33,833 nucleotides of DNA from JAIXWP01 sp049318685 (lineage in GTDB: Bacteria; Bacteroidota; Bacteroidia; Flavobacteriales_D; Sanyastnellaceae). Below are positions 23,753 through 31,375 of the stretch, one piece after another; positions within the stretch are counted from its first letter, which is position 1, and each line of letters opens with the position of its first letter. The stretch lies in contig JBMOFW010000005.1 of NCBI GenBank assembly GCA_049318685.1, forward strand, positions 1 through 33,833. The letters are read 5' to 3'. The position numbers and the translations under genes are program-made. The notes under the pieces were generated by a model, which made no database searches, was not told the DNA's origin, and saw nothing but the letters and a program-made list of their open reading frames with translations.

Positions 23753-26035
23753 AGCGGAGCGATTAAAGATGATCCAACCAAAATTGAAGAGTGCGCTCCA
23801 AGGATCATCACTTTGCTCATAATAGTTGACTTGGAAGCTGATTGGTCCGAGTGGTGAATGATAAATCAAGGCACTTGAGCCCAAGAAAAATGGCTTCCAA
23901 CCTTCAACATACACGGCATGACTTTCACCGTCGGAAACTATTTGTTCAAAAGAAGAATAGACATAACCCTCAGCGCGGATATCCAGATTTTTTCCCAAAG
24001 CGAAAACGTTCATAAAACCGAAAGCCGTGTAACTATGCGCTCGAAACTGCGGCATGAAAAACGTTTTTGATTCAGGAATAGGCTGAAATGCAGGCGCCAT
24101 GATTATAGAAGAAATATAATTACTAAAAAACTCCATATTGCTGTATACGCCTTCGATGTGCATTCCCCCGTGATACTTCTTAGCCGCAAGGAAATAATTG
24201 ATATATTGAAATTTCGCTACAAACCAATCATGGTCAAATGTCTTTACGCCTCTTGAAATACTTGTTGTGCCTGGATACGTATTTTCTTCTCCAAATACAT
24301 ATTTACCGGAAATAAACAACGATGTTCCCGAACTCGGGAATTGCGGTCTATTCAGCGTGGATCGAGTCCAAGTTCCTCGAAAAATAAAAGCGTCAAAATC
24401 AGTTCTATCCGCTGTATCAACAGACAAAAACTGTTGTGTCTGATAGTATTCGTCATACATATACGCATAGGAGGATTCTACTCTAAATTTACTTTTATTG
24501 CCCGTTGGGACAGTAAAAGCGAGGCTACCAAATCGTTCATTAAGTAAAATGAATGACGGTTTTACATCATCAAAAAATGTCGCCAAGCTTTTGTAGTAAT
24601 CCCATCGATTTTGGGTGAAAGAGCCCTCGATAGAAAATGGAACACTTCCGGGAATGTCCCACCGCACCGCGCCGTGCAAAGAAGCATAGAATCGACCGAA
24701 ATAACTATTGGCCGTCAGGGTTGAAGAAGTCGTTCCAAAAAGATTGTAACGCAATCCTACGAATCCTGTATTTATGGAGCGAGAGGAAAAATTGCCCCCA
24801 AATGAAATGAAGAGATCTTTCTCTTTTTCCACTTCCAAATTGAGATTAAATCGATTTGTCAGGGGATCAAGTGAAGTGGTTGGAAAAATGGATTTGACTT
24901 TGTCATCACCAAAAATTTTGAAATACGATTTTTTCATTTCATGAAGAGGAAGTACTTCATACTCTTTTCCAATCATTTTTTTGATATAAAACCGCTGTCC
25001 TTTCTCAAGTCCAGAAATCGACACATCTTGGATCAGAAGCGGGGCAAATCGCGACCGAAACGCGTCTCTTTTCGCTTGTTTTTGATCGAATGTCTCCCGT
25101 CGTTCGACCACCTCCATTATTGTACCGAGGCTATCCATGGTTGCTTTATAACCCATTTCAATAGCTTGAGGAATTTGGTTAAAATCAAACGTACCGATTT
25201 CATCCACCTTTGGTTCAATTATAATTATCTGTTCGCAAACGACGTGATTCAAATTGCGATAAAGAATCATACTTTCCAATTGAGAAAGCAAATCATTTTC
25301 TTGTGGATCCCCATTGTCGCCACTCACATTGCACCCAATGATTACATCTGGAAGAAATTCGTTGTAAATAACGTTCGTTGGAAAATTGTTGTATAAGCCT
25401 CCATCATAAAGCAAAACACCATTGATTCTTCTAGGGGGCAAATAGAACGGATAGGTGCTTGAGGCTCTTGTTGCGACATTTAAAGGCCCTGATTTAAAAA
25501 TCACTTCTTGCTTGTTCTTGACGTCTGCCGCAATGCATCGAAATGGTATCATCAAGCTGTCAAAATTTCCTCCACTGACGGCGTCTGCCTGAGCAAAAAG
25601 CTCCATTAAATTCCAATCTAGCGCAACCGGGTCTATCAGGTTTGACGGCAATGCATTGGTCATCAATTTTCCTTGTGAATATTTGATGGTTGCCATCGAT
25701 GCATTGGGATCTGGGTCTTTGAAATAATACCGGAAATCTTCATTGAGAGAACCAGTCACCATTTCTTGAAACTCAGCTGATCGGGCCATCGAATCGATTT
25801 CCGCTACAGAATACCCACTGGCATAGAGCGCGGCGATTAACGAACCCATAGAAGTTCCACCGATATAGTCGATTGGAATTTCATTGTCTTCCAACGCCTT
25901 TAAGAACCCGATATGGGTTAAAGCGGTAGCTCCTCCTCCACTCAATACAACACCTACTGATTGGGCAACAGTCTTTTCTGCTGAAAGGATCAGCAAAAGC
26001 GCGCAAAGGTGGTATTTGAGTTGATTGGCTAGCAA
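23744..26035 (-). CDS. Patatin-like phospholipase fused to a POTRA and outer-membrane barrel (type Vd-like)
   Basis: The N-terminal patatin domain has the nucleophile motif GTSMG (Ser62), the oxyanion segment SGGGATALTHIG (32-43) and the catalytic Asp in LLYDGGLYNN (Asp211). A POTRA-like segment (LLIQDVSISGLEKGQRFYI) and a BamA/Omp85-like barrel ending near the C-terminus follow, as in PlpD-type autotransporters. It should be in the outer membrane with a lipase acting outside or in the periplasm. Start: no ATG exists upstream. A TTG at 26080 gives a longer frame, but the TTG at 26035 yields a normal signal peptide (LANQLKYHLCALLLILSAEKTVAQ split after the first residues) and lies nine bases after the expected start point of a TATTTTTG box. 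The oxyanion loop lacks the usual Lys/Arg-Gly. Confidence 0.8.
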   Translation of the reverse strand: MLANQLKYHLCALLLILSAEKTVAQSVGVVLSGGGATALTHIGFLKALEDNEIPIDYIGGTSMGSLIAALYASGYSVAEIDSMARSAEFQEMVTGSLNEDFRYYFKDPDPNASMATIKYSQGKLMTNALPSNLIDPVALDWNLMELFAQADAVSGGNFDSLMIPFRCIAADVKNKQEVIFKSGPLNVATRASSTYPFYLPPRRINGVLLYDGGLYNNFPTNVIYNEFLPDVIIGCNVSGDNGDPQENDLLSQLESMILYRNLNHVVCEQIIIIEPKVDEIGTFDFNQIPQAIEMGYKATMDSLGTIMEVVERRETFDQKQAKRDAFRSRFAPLLIQDVSISGLEKGQRFYIKKMIGKEYEVLPLHEMKKSYFKIFGDDKVKSIFPTTSLDPLTNRFNLNLEVEKEKDLFISFGGNFSSRSINTGFVGLRYNLFGTTSSTLTANSYFGRFYASLHGAVRWDIPGSVPFSIEGSFTQNRWDYYKSLATFFDDVKPSFILLNERFGSLAFTVPTGNKSKFRVESSYAYMYDEYYQTQQFLSVDTADRTDFDAFIFRGTWTRSTLNRPQFPSSGTSLFISGKYVFGEENTYPGTTSISRGVKTFDHDWFVAKFQYINYFLAAKKYHGGMHIEGVYSNMEFFSNYISSIIMAPAFQPIPESKTFFMPQFRAHSYTAFGFMNVFALGKNLDIRAEGYVYSSFEQIVSDGESHAVYVEGWKPFFLGSSALIYHSPLGPISFQVNYYEQSDDPWSALFNFGWIIFNRSARD

Positions 26036-26050
26036 TGAAATGAAGTGAAA

Positions 26051-26058
26051 CAAAAATA
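26051..26058 (-). promoter_or_regulatory. Putative -7 box of the patatin gene
   Basis: The minus strand reads TATTTTTG, an exact TAnnTTTG match. It lies inside the longest possible frame of the gene (TTG at 26080), which would be untranslated if this promoter is used. It therefore supports the downstream TTG at 26035. Confidence 0.45.
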
Positions 26059-26126
26059 CAATCCCCTGCCAAAGGTGCAAAAAGAAAAGGGTTAAGCGGC
26101 AGCAATCGAGGGTGAATTGTCCAAAA

Positions 26127-26906
26127 TTAACCGAGAGTTGACAGATAGCTGAATGCTTCTTTCATTCGTGGGCCATACCAACTAAACATTTCGCCATCCA
26201 CAAGCATTATTTTAGAATCAGGAAGTGCCATTTTCAGTTGGTGCAATTCTTTTTCTCCAAAAGGATAGGGTTCGGAAGACAAAAAAACAAATTTTGGTTG
26301 GAGCGCAATGATATCAGCCAATTCAAGCGTCGGATACCTTCCTTCGAAAAAACCCTCTAATGCACTTTCAAATCCCGCAGCTTCTAACATGTGATGAATA
26401 AATGTATCCGAGCTAATAGTCATGAATGGATCTTGCCAAATAAGATACAGGGCTGTTCCATAAATTCCTGAAGGAACCTTGAATACATCACGTTCATGTT
26501 GAATATCCTTGATGAGCTGATCGGCAATGGTCGATTTTCCGCACAGAAGCCCCACATCACCAATCATTCTAAGCGCATCATCTATAGTGATAATGTCAGA
26601 AACGTAAACTGGCACCCTCTCTTTTAACCATTCGATGTCAGTGCGTTCATTTTCTTCCTTGTTAGCAAAAACAATATCCGGATTTAACTCAAGAATTTTC
26701 TCCAAATGAAGTTTTTTGGTTCCTCCTACTCTGTGCTTGGTGCTATGCCATGCTTGGGGATGAACACAAAACTTTGTAATTCCAATTACTTCTTGATTTA
26801 ATCCGAGATATGCCAGCAATTCCGTTTGAGAAGGAACAACCGATACAATCCGATCCGCTTTGTGCGGATAGTCAAAACGTTGCCCTATACCATCGTGAAT
26901 TTGCAT
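26127..26906 (-). CDS. Helical-backbone metal/cobalamin receptor-fold protein (BtuF-like) without signal peptide
   Basis: The 259-residue protein matches the periplasmic-binding fold of BtuF/FhuD-type ABC receptors: RIVSVVPSQTELLAYLGL near residue 19, GITKFCVHPQAW, GGTKKLHLEKILELNPDIVFA (split across the 61-81 region), and the C-terminal FLSSEPYPFGEKE and VDGEMFSWYGPRMKEA. These recall a Bacteroidota group annotated as helical backbone metal receptor or cobalamin-binding protein. No signal peptide is visible and the upstream sequence holds a promoter-like box right before the ATG, so it is unlikely to be missing. It may act in the cytoplasm. No permease or ATPase genes are adjacent. It is divergent from the histidine kinase. 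Confidence 0.82.
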   Translation of the reverse strand: MQIHDGIGQRFDYPHKADRIVSVVPSQTELLAYLGLNQEVIGITKFCVHPQAWHSTKHRVGGTKKLHLEKILELNPDIVFANKEENERTDIEWLKERVPVYVSDIITIDDALRMIGDVGLLCGKSTIADQLIKDIQHERDVFKVPSGIYGTALYLIWQDPFMTISSDTFIHHMLEAAGFESALEGFFEGRYPTLELADIIALQPKFVFLSSEPYPFGEKELHQLKMALPDSKIMLVDGEMFSWYGPRMKEAFSYLSTLG

Positions 26907-26910
26907 GACA

Positions 26911-26918
26911 CAAATCTA
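26911..26918 (-). promoter_or_regulatory. Putative -7 box of the BtuF-like gene
   Basis: The minus strand reads TAGATTTG, an exact TAnnTTTG match, then TGTC and the ATG at 26906. If used, the transcript would be leaderless or nearly so. Confidence 0.45.
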
Positions 26919-26930
26919 CGTCGACCTGCG

Positions 26931-26938
26931 TACTTTTG
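26931..26938 (+). promoter_or_regulatory. Putative -7 box of the sensor histidine kinase gene
   Basis: TACTTTTG matches TAnnTTTG exactly and is followed by TATC and the ATG at 26943. The only upstream TTTG (26900-26903) is 27 bases away, too far for a normal -33 element. Confidence 0.45.
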
Positions 26939-26942
26939 TATC

Positions 26943-27893
26943 ATGAGCGATCGCCGGGAAAAAAGAACATTATTACTCCTCTATACCTTGGGGATATATA
27001 TTTTGATTCAAGCATCTTGGTGGGCATATCATCTGATCGACTTGCAACAGGAGCTCTACGAATACAAGAGTATTACTCTAGGCATCAATTACAATCAAAT
27101 TTACACAGCCAAAGTTTGGATGATTTTAGGGGAAGGGAGCATTTTCATTTTCTTTCTATTTATTGGTTTTTGGTGGATTCGGAAGAATTTATCTCGAGAA
27201 ATGCGCCTAGCGAAAATGGAACAAACCTTTTTACTTTCCGTGACGCATGAACTAAAAACCCCCATTGCAGCAGTCAAATTATTTTTAGAAACGCTCAAGA
27301 GCCGCAAGCTGAGTGAAGAGCAACAAAAAAAAATCATTCAAGATGCCCTTCGCGAGACCAATCGCTTGCGCGACCTTTCAGAAAACATCCTGTTGGCCAC
27401 GCGACTTGGACAAAAAGACAAATCCGTTTTGGATGAAGAAACCAATGCGACAGAAATAGTCAAAAACGCTGCGCATCGATTTTCCGGACTGTTTCCTGAA
27501 TTTGTATTCGTCTCGTCTATTGACGAAGAATGTATATTGAAAAGTGACCACCAACTTTTTACAGCATTGGTAACCAATTTGGTTGAAAATGCCATTAAGT
27601 ACAGCGGTGATTCGCGTAGCATTAAAATTGTCTTACAAAAAAGGGATGATCAAATTTATTTGAGCATTATTGATCTCGGTATTGGAATTCGTCCAGAAGA
27701 AAAACAACGCATATTTGAAAAATTCTATCGAGTAGGCAATGAACAAACCCGGAAAACCAAAGGAACCGGTCTTGGTCTTTATATTGTGGGAAATATTGTC
27801 AAGTTGCATAAAGGCCATATCACGGTAGAAAATAATACACCACAAGGCACTAATTTTACCATTACGATACCAACGCATTTGCAATATGAATAA
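26943..27893 (+). CDS. Membrane sensor histidine kinase (orphan)
   Basis: The 316-residue kinase starts at the ATG at 26943; the frame opens further upstream (26826) but would overlap the divergent gene. Two transmembrane helices lie at about 9-28 and 59-79 with a short outer loop of about 30 residues, so it likely senses through the membrane or partner proteins rather than a large ligand domain. The HisKA box has the phosphoacceptor His102 in SVTHELKTP. The ATPase domain shows the N box NLVENAIKYS (212-221), G1 DLGIGI (244-249), F box FEKFYR (258-263) and G2 GTGLGL (274-279). No response regulator is adjacent. The gene overlaps gpmI by eight bases, so the two are cotranscribed. Confidence 0.9.
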   Translation: MSDRREKRTLLLLYTLGIYILIQASWWAYHLIDLQQELYEYKSITLGINYNQIYTAKVWMILGEGSIFIFFLFIGFWWIRKNLSREMRLAKMEQTFLLSVTHELKTPIAAVKLFLETLKSRKLSEEQQKKIIQDALRETNRLRDLSENILLATRLGQKDKSVLDEETNATEIVKNAAHRFSGLFPEFVFVSSIDEECILKSDHQLFTALVTNLVENAIKYSGDSRSIKIVLQKRDDQIYLSIIDLGIGIRPEEKQRIFEKFYRVGNEQTRKTKGTGLGLYIVGNIVKLHKGHITVENNTPQGTNFTITIPTHLQYE

Positions 27894-29400
27894 AAAAGTA
27901 GCTCTAATTATCCTTGATGGATGGGGACATGGAAAGAAAGATTCGAGTGATGCCGTTTATTGCGCGCACACTCCCTTTACGGATGAGCTAGATCGCCGCT
28001 ATCCAAATGCTGAACTGAGAACAGACGGTGAAAATGTTGGTCTTCCTGAAGGTCAAATGGGCAATAGCGAGGTTGGCCATATGAATATTGGCGCCGGGCG
28101 GGTTGTATACCAAGATTTGGTGAAAATAAATATTGCCATTCGCGAAGGTGAATTTCAAAAGAACGTTGTACTCAACGAGGCGTTTGCCTACGCACAATCC
28201 AACAATAAAAAAGTGCATTTGCTTGGCTTGGTAAGTGATGGAGGCGTACATTCACATATCGATCATGTGATTGCCCTGACGCAAGTTTCGAATCATTTTC
28301 CTGAAGTCCCAACATTAATTCATGCCTTTACTGATGGCCGCGATACCGATCCAAAAAGTGGTTTGGGGTATATTCAAAAACTAGAGCAAGCCATTGTCGG
28401 CACGAATGTGCGTATCGCGAGTGTTTGTGGAAGATACTATGCGATGGATCGTGATAAACGTTGGGAAAGAGTGAAGCTTGCGTATGATTTAATGGTGCAC
28501 GGAGAAGGTGAACTTTTCGCTTCAGCAGCGGAAGCCATAGCGCATGCTTATGCCCATAATCTGACCGATGAATTCATTACACCATGCGTTATTGGCCAAT
28601 CAACGAATCAAAAAATAGAGGAAGGTGATGTTGTAATCTGCTTCAATTTCCGCACAGATCGTTGTCGTGAAATCACCCAAGCACTTAGTCAACAAGCATT
28701 TCATGAACAAAACATGCATCCACTTTCGCTTTACTACGTGACGATGACCAATTATGACGACACATTCAAAAATGTACGTGTTGTCTATGATAAAGATAAT
28801 TTGGTGATGACATTGGGTGAGGTAATAGCGAAAGCAGGAAAAACCCAAATCCGCATTGCGGAGACTGAAAAGTATCCACACGTGACCTTCTTTTTTAGTG
28901 GAGGCCGTGAAAAAGAATTTGAAGGAGAAACACGCGCGATGGCACCATCACCTAAGGTGGCTACATACGATCTTCAACCGGAAATGAGCGCACAGGAAAT
29001 CGTCAATTTAATTTCGGACATGATGGAGAAAAATCCTGCAGACTTCATTTGCTTGAATTTCGCCAACCCGGACATGGTGGGTCATACAGGAGTTTTTGAA
29101 GCCATTAAAAAAGCAGTGGAGACGGCCGATGACTGCCTTCGTCAAGTGGTGGAAAAAGGTAAACCATTGGGGTATTCATTTGTAGTCATAGCCGACCACG
29201 GCAATGCGGATTATGCAGTCAATGAAGATGGGACGCCAAATACCGCACATAGCACCAATCCTGTCCCTATTTGGATTATTGATGAAGACGTAAAAAGTGT
29301 TCATAACGGCAAGTTAGCCGACGTGGCACCAACCGTTTTGGAATTGATGGGTATAAAAAAACCCGTCGAGATGACGGGTTCTAGTCTTATTTCCCTGTAA
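27886..29400 (+). CDS. gpmI: 2,3-bisphosphoglycerate-independent phosphoglycerate mutase
   Basis: GpmI interconverts 3- and 2-phosphoglycerate in glycolysis and gluconeogenesis using two Mn2+ ions. The 504 residues have the normal length. The nucleophile is Ser61 in QMGNSEVGHMNIGAGR (58-73); metal ligands are in ILDGWG (Asp11), NFANPDMVGHTG (near 391-402) and ADHGNAD (near 437). The ATG at 27886 overlaps the kinase stop (ATGAATAA). The last codons contain the terminator of the convergent surface-protein gene, and the two coding regions overlap by 14 bases. No rightward terminator is visible for this gene itself. Confidence 0.95.
   Translation: MNKKVALIILDGWGHGKKDSSDAVYCAHTPFTDELDRRYPNAELRTDGENVGLPEGQMGNSEVGHMNIGAGRVVYQDLVKINIAIREGEFQKNVVLNEAFAYAQSNNKKVHLLGLVSDGGVHSHIDHVIALTQVSNHFPEVPTLIHAFTDGRDTDPKSGLGYIQKLEQAIVGTNVRIASVCGRYYAMDRDKRWERVKLAYDLMVHGEGELFASAAEAIAHAYAHNLTDEFITPCVIGQSTNQKIEEGDVVICFNFRTDRCREITQALSQQAFHEQNMHPLSLYYVTMTNYDDTFKNVRVVYDKDNLVMTLGEVIAKAGKTQIRIAETEKYPHVTFFFSGGREKEFEGETRAMAPSPKVATYDLQPEMSAQEIVNLISDMMEKNPADFICLNFANPDMVGHTGVFEAIKKAVETADDCLRQVVEKGKPLGYSFVVIADHGNADYAVNEDGTPNTAHSTNPVPIWIIDEDVKSVHNGKLADVAPTVLELMGIKKPVEMTGSSLISL
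29352..29380 (-). terminator. Intrinsic terminator of the surface protein gene, embedded in gpmI
   Basis: AACCCGTC (29360-29367) and GACGGGTT (29373-29380) form a perfect 8-bp stem with loop GAGAT. On the minus strand the remaining U run (A run 29355-29359 on the plus strand) follows the stem. The stem begins seven bases after the stop of the gene ending at 29387. It lies entirely inside the gpmI coding sequence. Confidence 0.85.
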
Positions 29401-31282
29401 GCAGGGTGATATGTCCGGAAAATACTTCTCCATCTGATCTTTCAAATACATAGAAATACGTGCCGTCTGGAGCATCAGTGCCATCCCATTTGTTTTGGTA
29501 ATTTTCGCTTTCGTAAATAATGGTTCCCCAGCGATTCCAAACCGTGAATTTGCTTCTCGGAAATTGTTCTATTCCGTAAATTTCAAAGAACTGGTTGAAG
29601 GTATCGCCATTGGGTGTGAAAATGTTCGGGATTTTTGTATCGCAAACAATGACTACAGCCATGCATTGCCCTACGGATCCGCAATCATCTTCAACTGAAA
29701 TGGTGTAAATACCAGGAATAATGCCCGTGAACACATCATCATCACCCACTTGATCTAAAGCTAATTCATCATAGGTATATGTATATGGAGTAACTCCTCC
29801 CTCCACTATGGATTCACTTTCTCCTTGTACACATACCTCAACGGTTTCCAAAACGACCAACGGGGCAGGTTCTGTAACAAGAACATTGGCCGTAGCTGTA
29901 TTTTCACAGAAATCTGTAACCGTCACTGTATACTCACCAGCGTCCCCTTGAGAGAAGGTTTCACTGGCTGTAAGTGCCCCTGAGGTCCAACTATAGGCGA
30001 ACGGACCGAAGCCATTTGACACGACAGCAGTAGAAGTTTGGGTTGTGCCGGGACAAATGAATAAATCTTCCAAGGCCGCCAATGTTGGATTCATGTAATC
30101 TACAAGATTCAACGTGGCACTTGCTGTTTGTTCATTTCCTTCAATATCTGTGTAGGTAAATGACAGCGTAATGGTTTCATTCCCTTCGATAGCTCCATCG
30201 GCTATTGTCGTAATGGGGATGATAATCGGTTCTTCACTTAAAGTGATCGTCAGAGGAATATTGGCATAGTCAGCACCCATAGTAGCTGAACCCGTGGCTT
30301 CAAGTGTAATCTCCAATGGCTCGGTTTGACAACCGGGAGGTTGAACTAAGAAACTTCCATCAATACATCCTTCAAGCACTGCATTGTCTCCCAAGGTGGC
30401 ATTTGGATTGGCCACAACAGCGCTAATTAAATTACCATAAACATCAAAACTACCTTCTTGTAGGAAAACCGCCGAATCGAAAGCGGTATCTGAAACGTCG
30501 GCCACGGCCAGCTTGATGTGGTACGTTTCACCGCAAACCAATCCTTCATACACTGCCGTTAACACCACCGTTAAGCCATCATATTGCACATAGAAATTGT
30601 CTGTATTGAACGGAGCTGTAACACCATCACCGTTATTGATGTAATATTCACAATTGTTGCAATCTACATCGCCGGGAACAGCGGTTCCAGTGCAACCGGC
30701 GTTCAAATTAAAAATTGAAACAAAGTCGCTGGTACCTGGAATTAATGCAATGTTGTCAGCATTGTTAATGAAAGGACCAGAAATACCCGGGCCAGAAAGG
30801 AAGAAGCCAAATACATCGCTTACGTTCCCGCACGACCCTGCTCCGGTAAACTCTGGATACTCTTCAGAAGCCCATACATAATCAAATGAAACGGCAGTGC
30901 CGGTTGCAATAAAGTCAAATTCTAAAATAGCAGCATCATTGTGGGTTAAGCCATCTAGATCATCCAAATCGGCATCAGATGCACCAAAATTACCACCACC
31001 AATCGAACTTGAACTACCATCATTTGGTCCCTCTGCGTTGATTACATCACCTGTACCGAGTATTATCCCAGTGGCAATGCCTACATTGGAATTCGTTGCA
31101 TCGAAATACCCCAATTGATTTGCATCGCCACTAAAGGTCACATTGGAAAACTGAATATTTGGGCCTAGCAGTGTGGCTATGGCTTCATCTAAAGTGACTG
31201 TGTTATCAATAACAATCTGACCTTGAGTAGTCATAGCCGAGGCTATTATTAGGAATGCAATAAAAATCTTCTTTGTAATCAT
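29387..31282 (-). CDS. T9SS type B surface protein with choice-of-anchor L domain
   Basis: The 631-residue protein has a signal peptide (MITKKIFIAFLIIASAMTTQGQ). Residues about 30-290 match the choice-of-anchor L domain, including GIATGIILGTGDV, VSFDYVWASEEYPEF and the Cys-rich stretch CNNCEYYINNGDG. A Calx-beta-like unit lies at about 320-395 (ITLSFTYTDIEGNEQ), then one or two PKD/SprB-like units (410-545). The last 80 residues (PNIFTPNGDTFNQFFEIYG, NRWGTIIYES, NKWDGTDAPDGTYFYVF) are the gliding-type C-terminal domain that targets proteins through T9SS. It is probably a surface adhesin or structural protein. It overlaps the 3' end of gpmI by 14 bases and is a tandem relative of the next gene. 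Confidence 0.88.
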   Translation of the reverse strand: MITKKIFIAFLIIASAMTTQGQIVIDNTVTLDEAIATLLGPNIQFSNVTFSGDANQLGYFDATNSNVGIATGIILGTGDVINAEGPNDGSSSSIGGGNFGASDADLDDLDGLTHNDAAILEFDFIATGTAVSFDYVWASEEYPEFTGAGSCGNVSDVFGFFLSGPGISGPFINNADNIALIPGTSDFVSIFNLNAGCTGTAVPGDVDCNNCEYYINNGDGVTAPFNTDNFYVQYDGLTVVLTAVYEGLVCGETYHIKLAVADVSDTAFDSAVFLQEGSFDVYGNLISAVVANPNATLGDNAVLEGCIDGSFLVQPPGCQTEPLEITLEATGSATMGADYANIPLTITLSEEPIIIPITTIADGAIEGNETITLSFTYTDIEGNEQTASATLNLVDYMNPTLAALEDLFICPGTTQTSTAVVSNGFGPFAYSWTSGALTASETFSQGDAGEYTVTVTDFCENTATANVLVTEPAPLVVLETVEVCVQGESESIVEGGVTPYTYTYDELALDQVGDDDVFTGIIPGIYTISVEDDCGSVGQCMAVVIVCDTKIPNIFTPNGDTFNQFFEIYGIEQFPRSKFTVWNRWGTIIYESENYQNKWDGTDAPDGTYFYVFERSDGEVFSGHITLLTGK

Positions 31283-31375
31283 AGATACGATTTGTAATTC
31301 AACGAATATGGCGCAAAAAAACGTGCAATAGTTGCTTTAATCCAAAAGATTTTCCCATTTCCATTGGAAAGACGA

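Noticed and set aside
24941..25396. Rightward 151-codon frame opposite the patatin gene
   Set aside because: It is antisense to the patatin and POTRA coding region and shows no family signature or start signal.
31358..31370. TTTCCATTGGAAA inverted repeat after the large repeat protein as a terminator
   Set aside because: The stem is only five AT-rich pairs and is not followed by a U tract on the minus strand.
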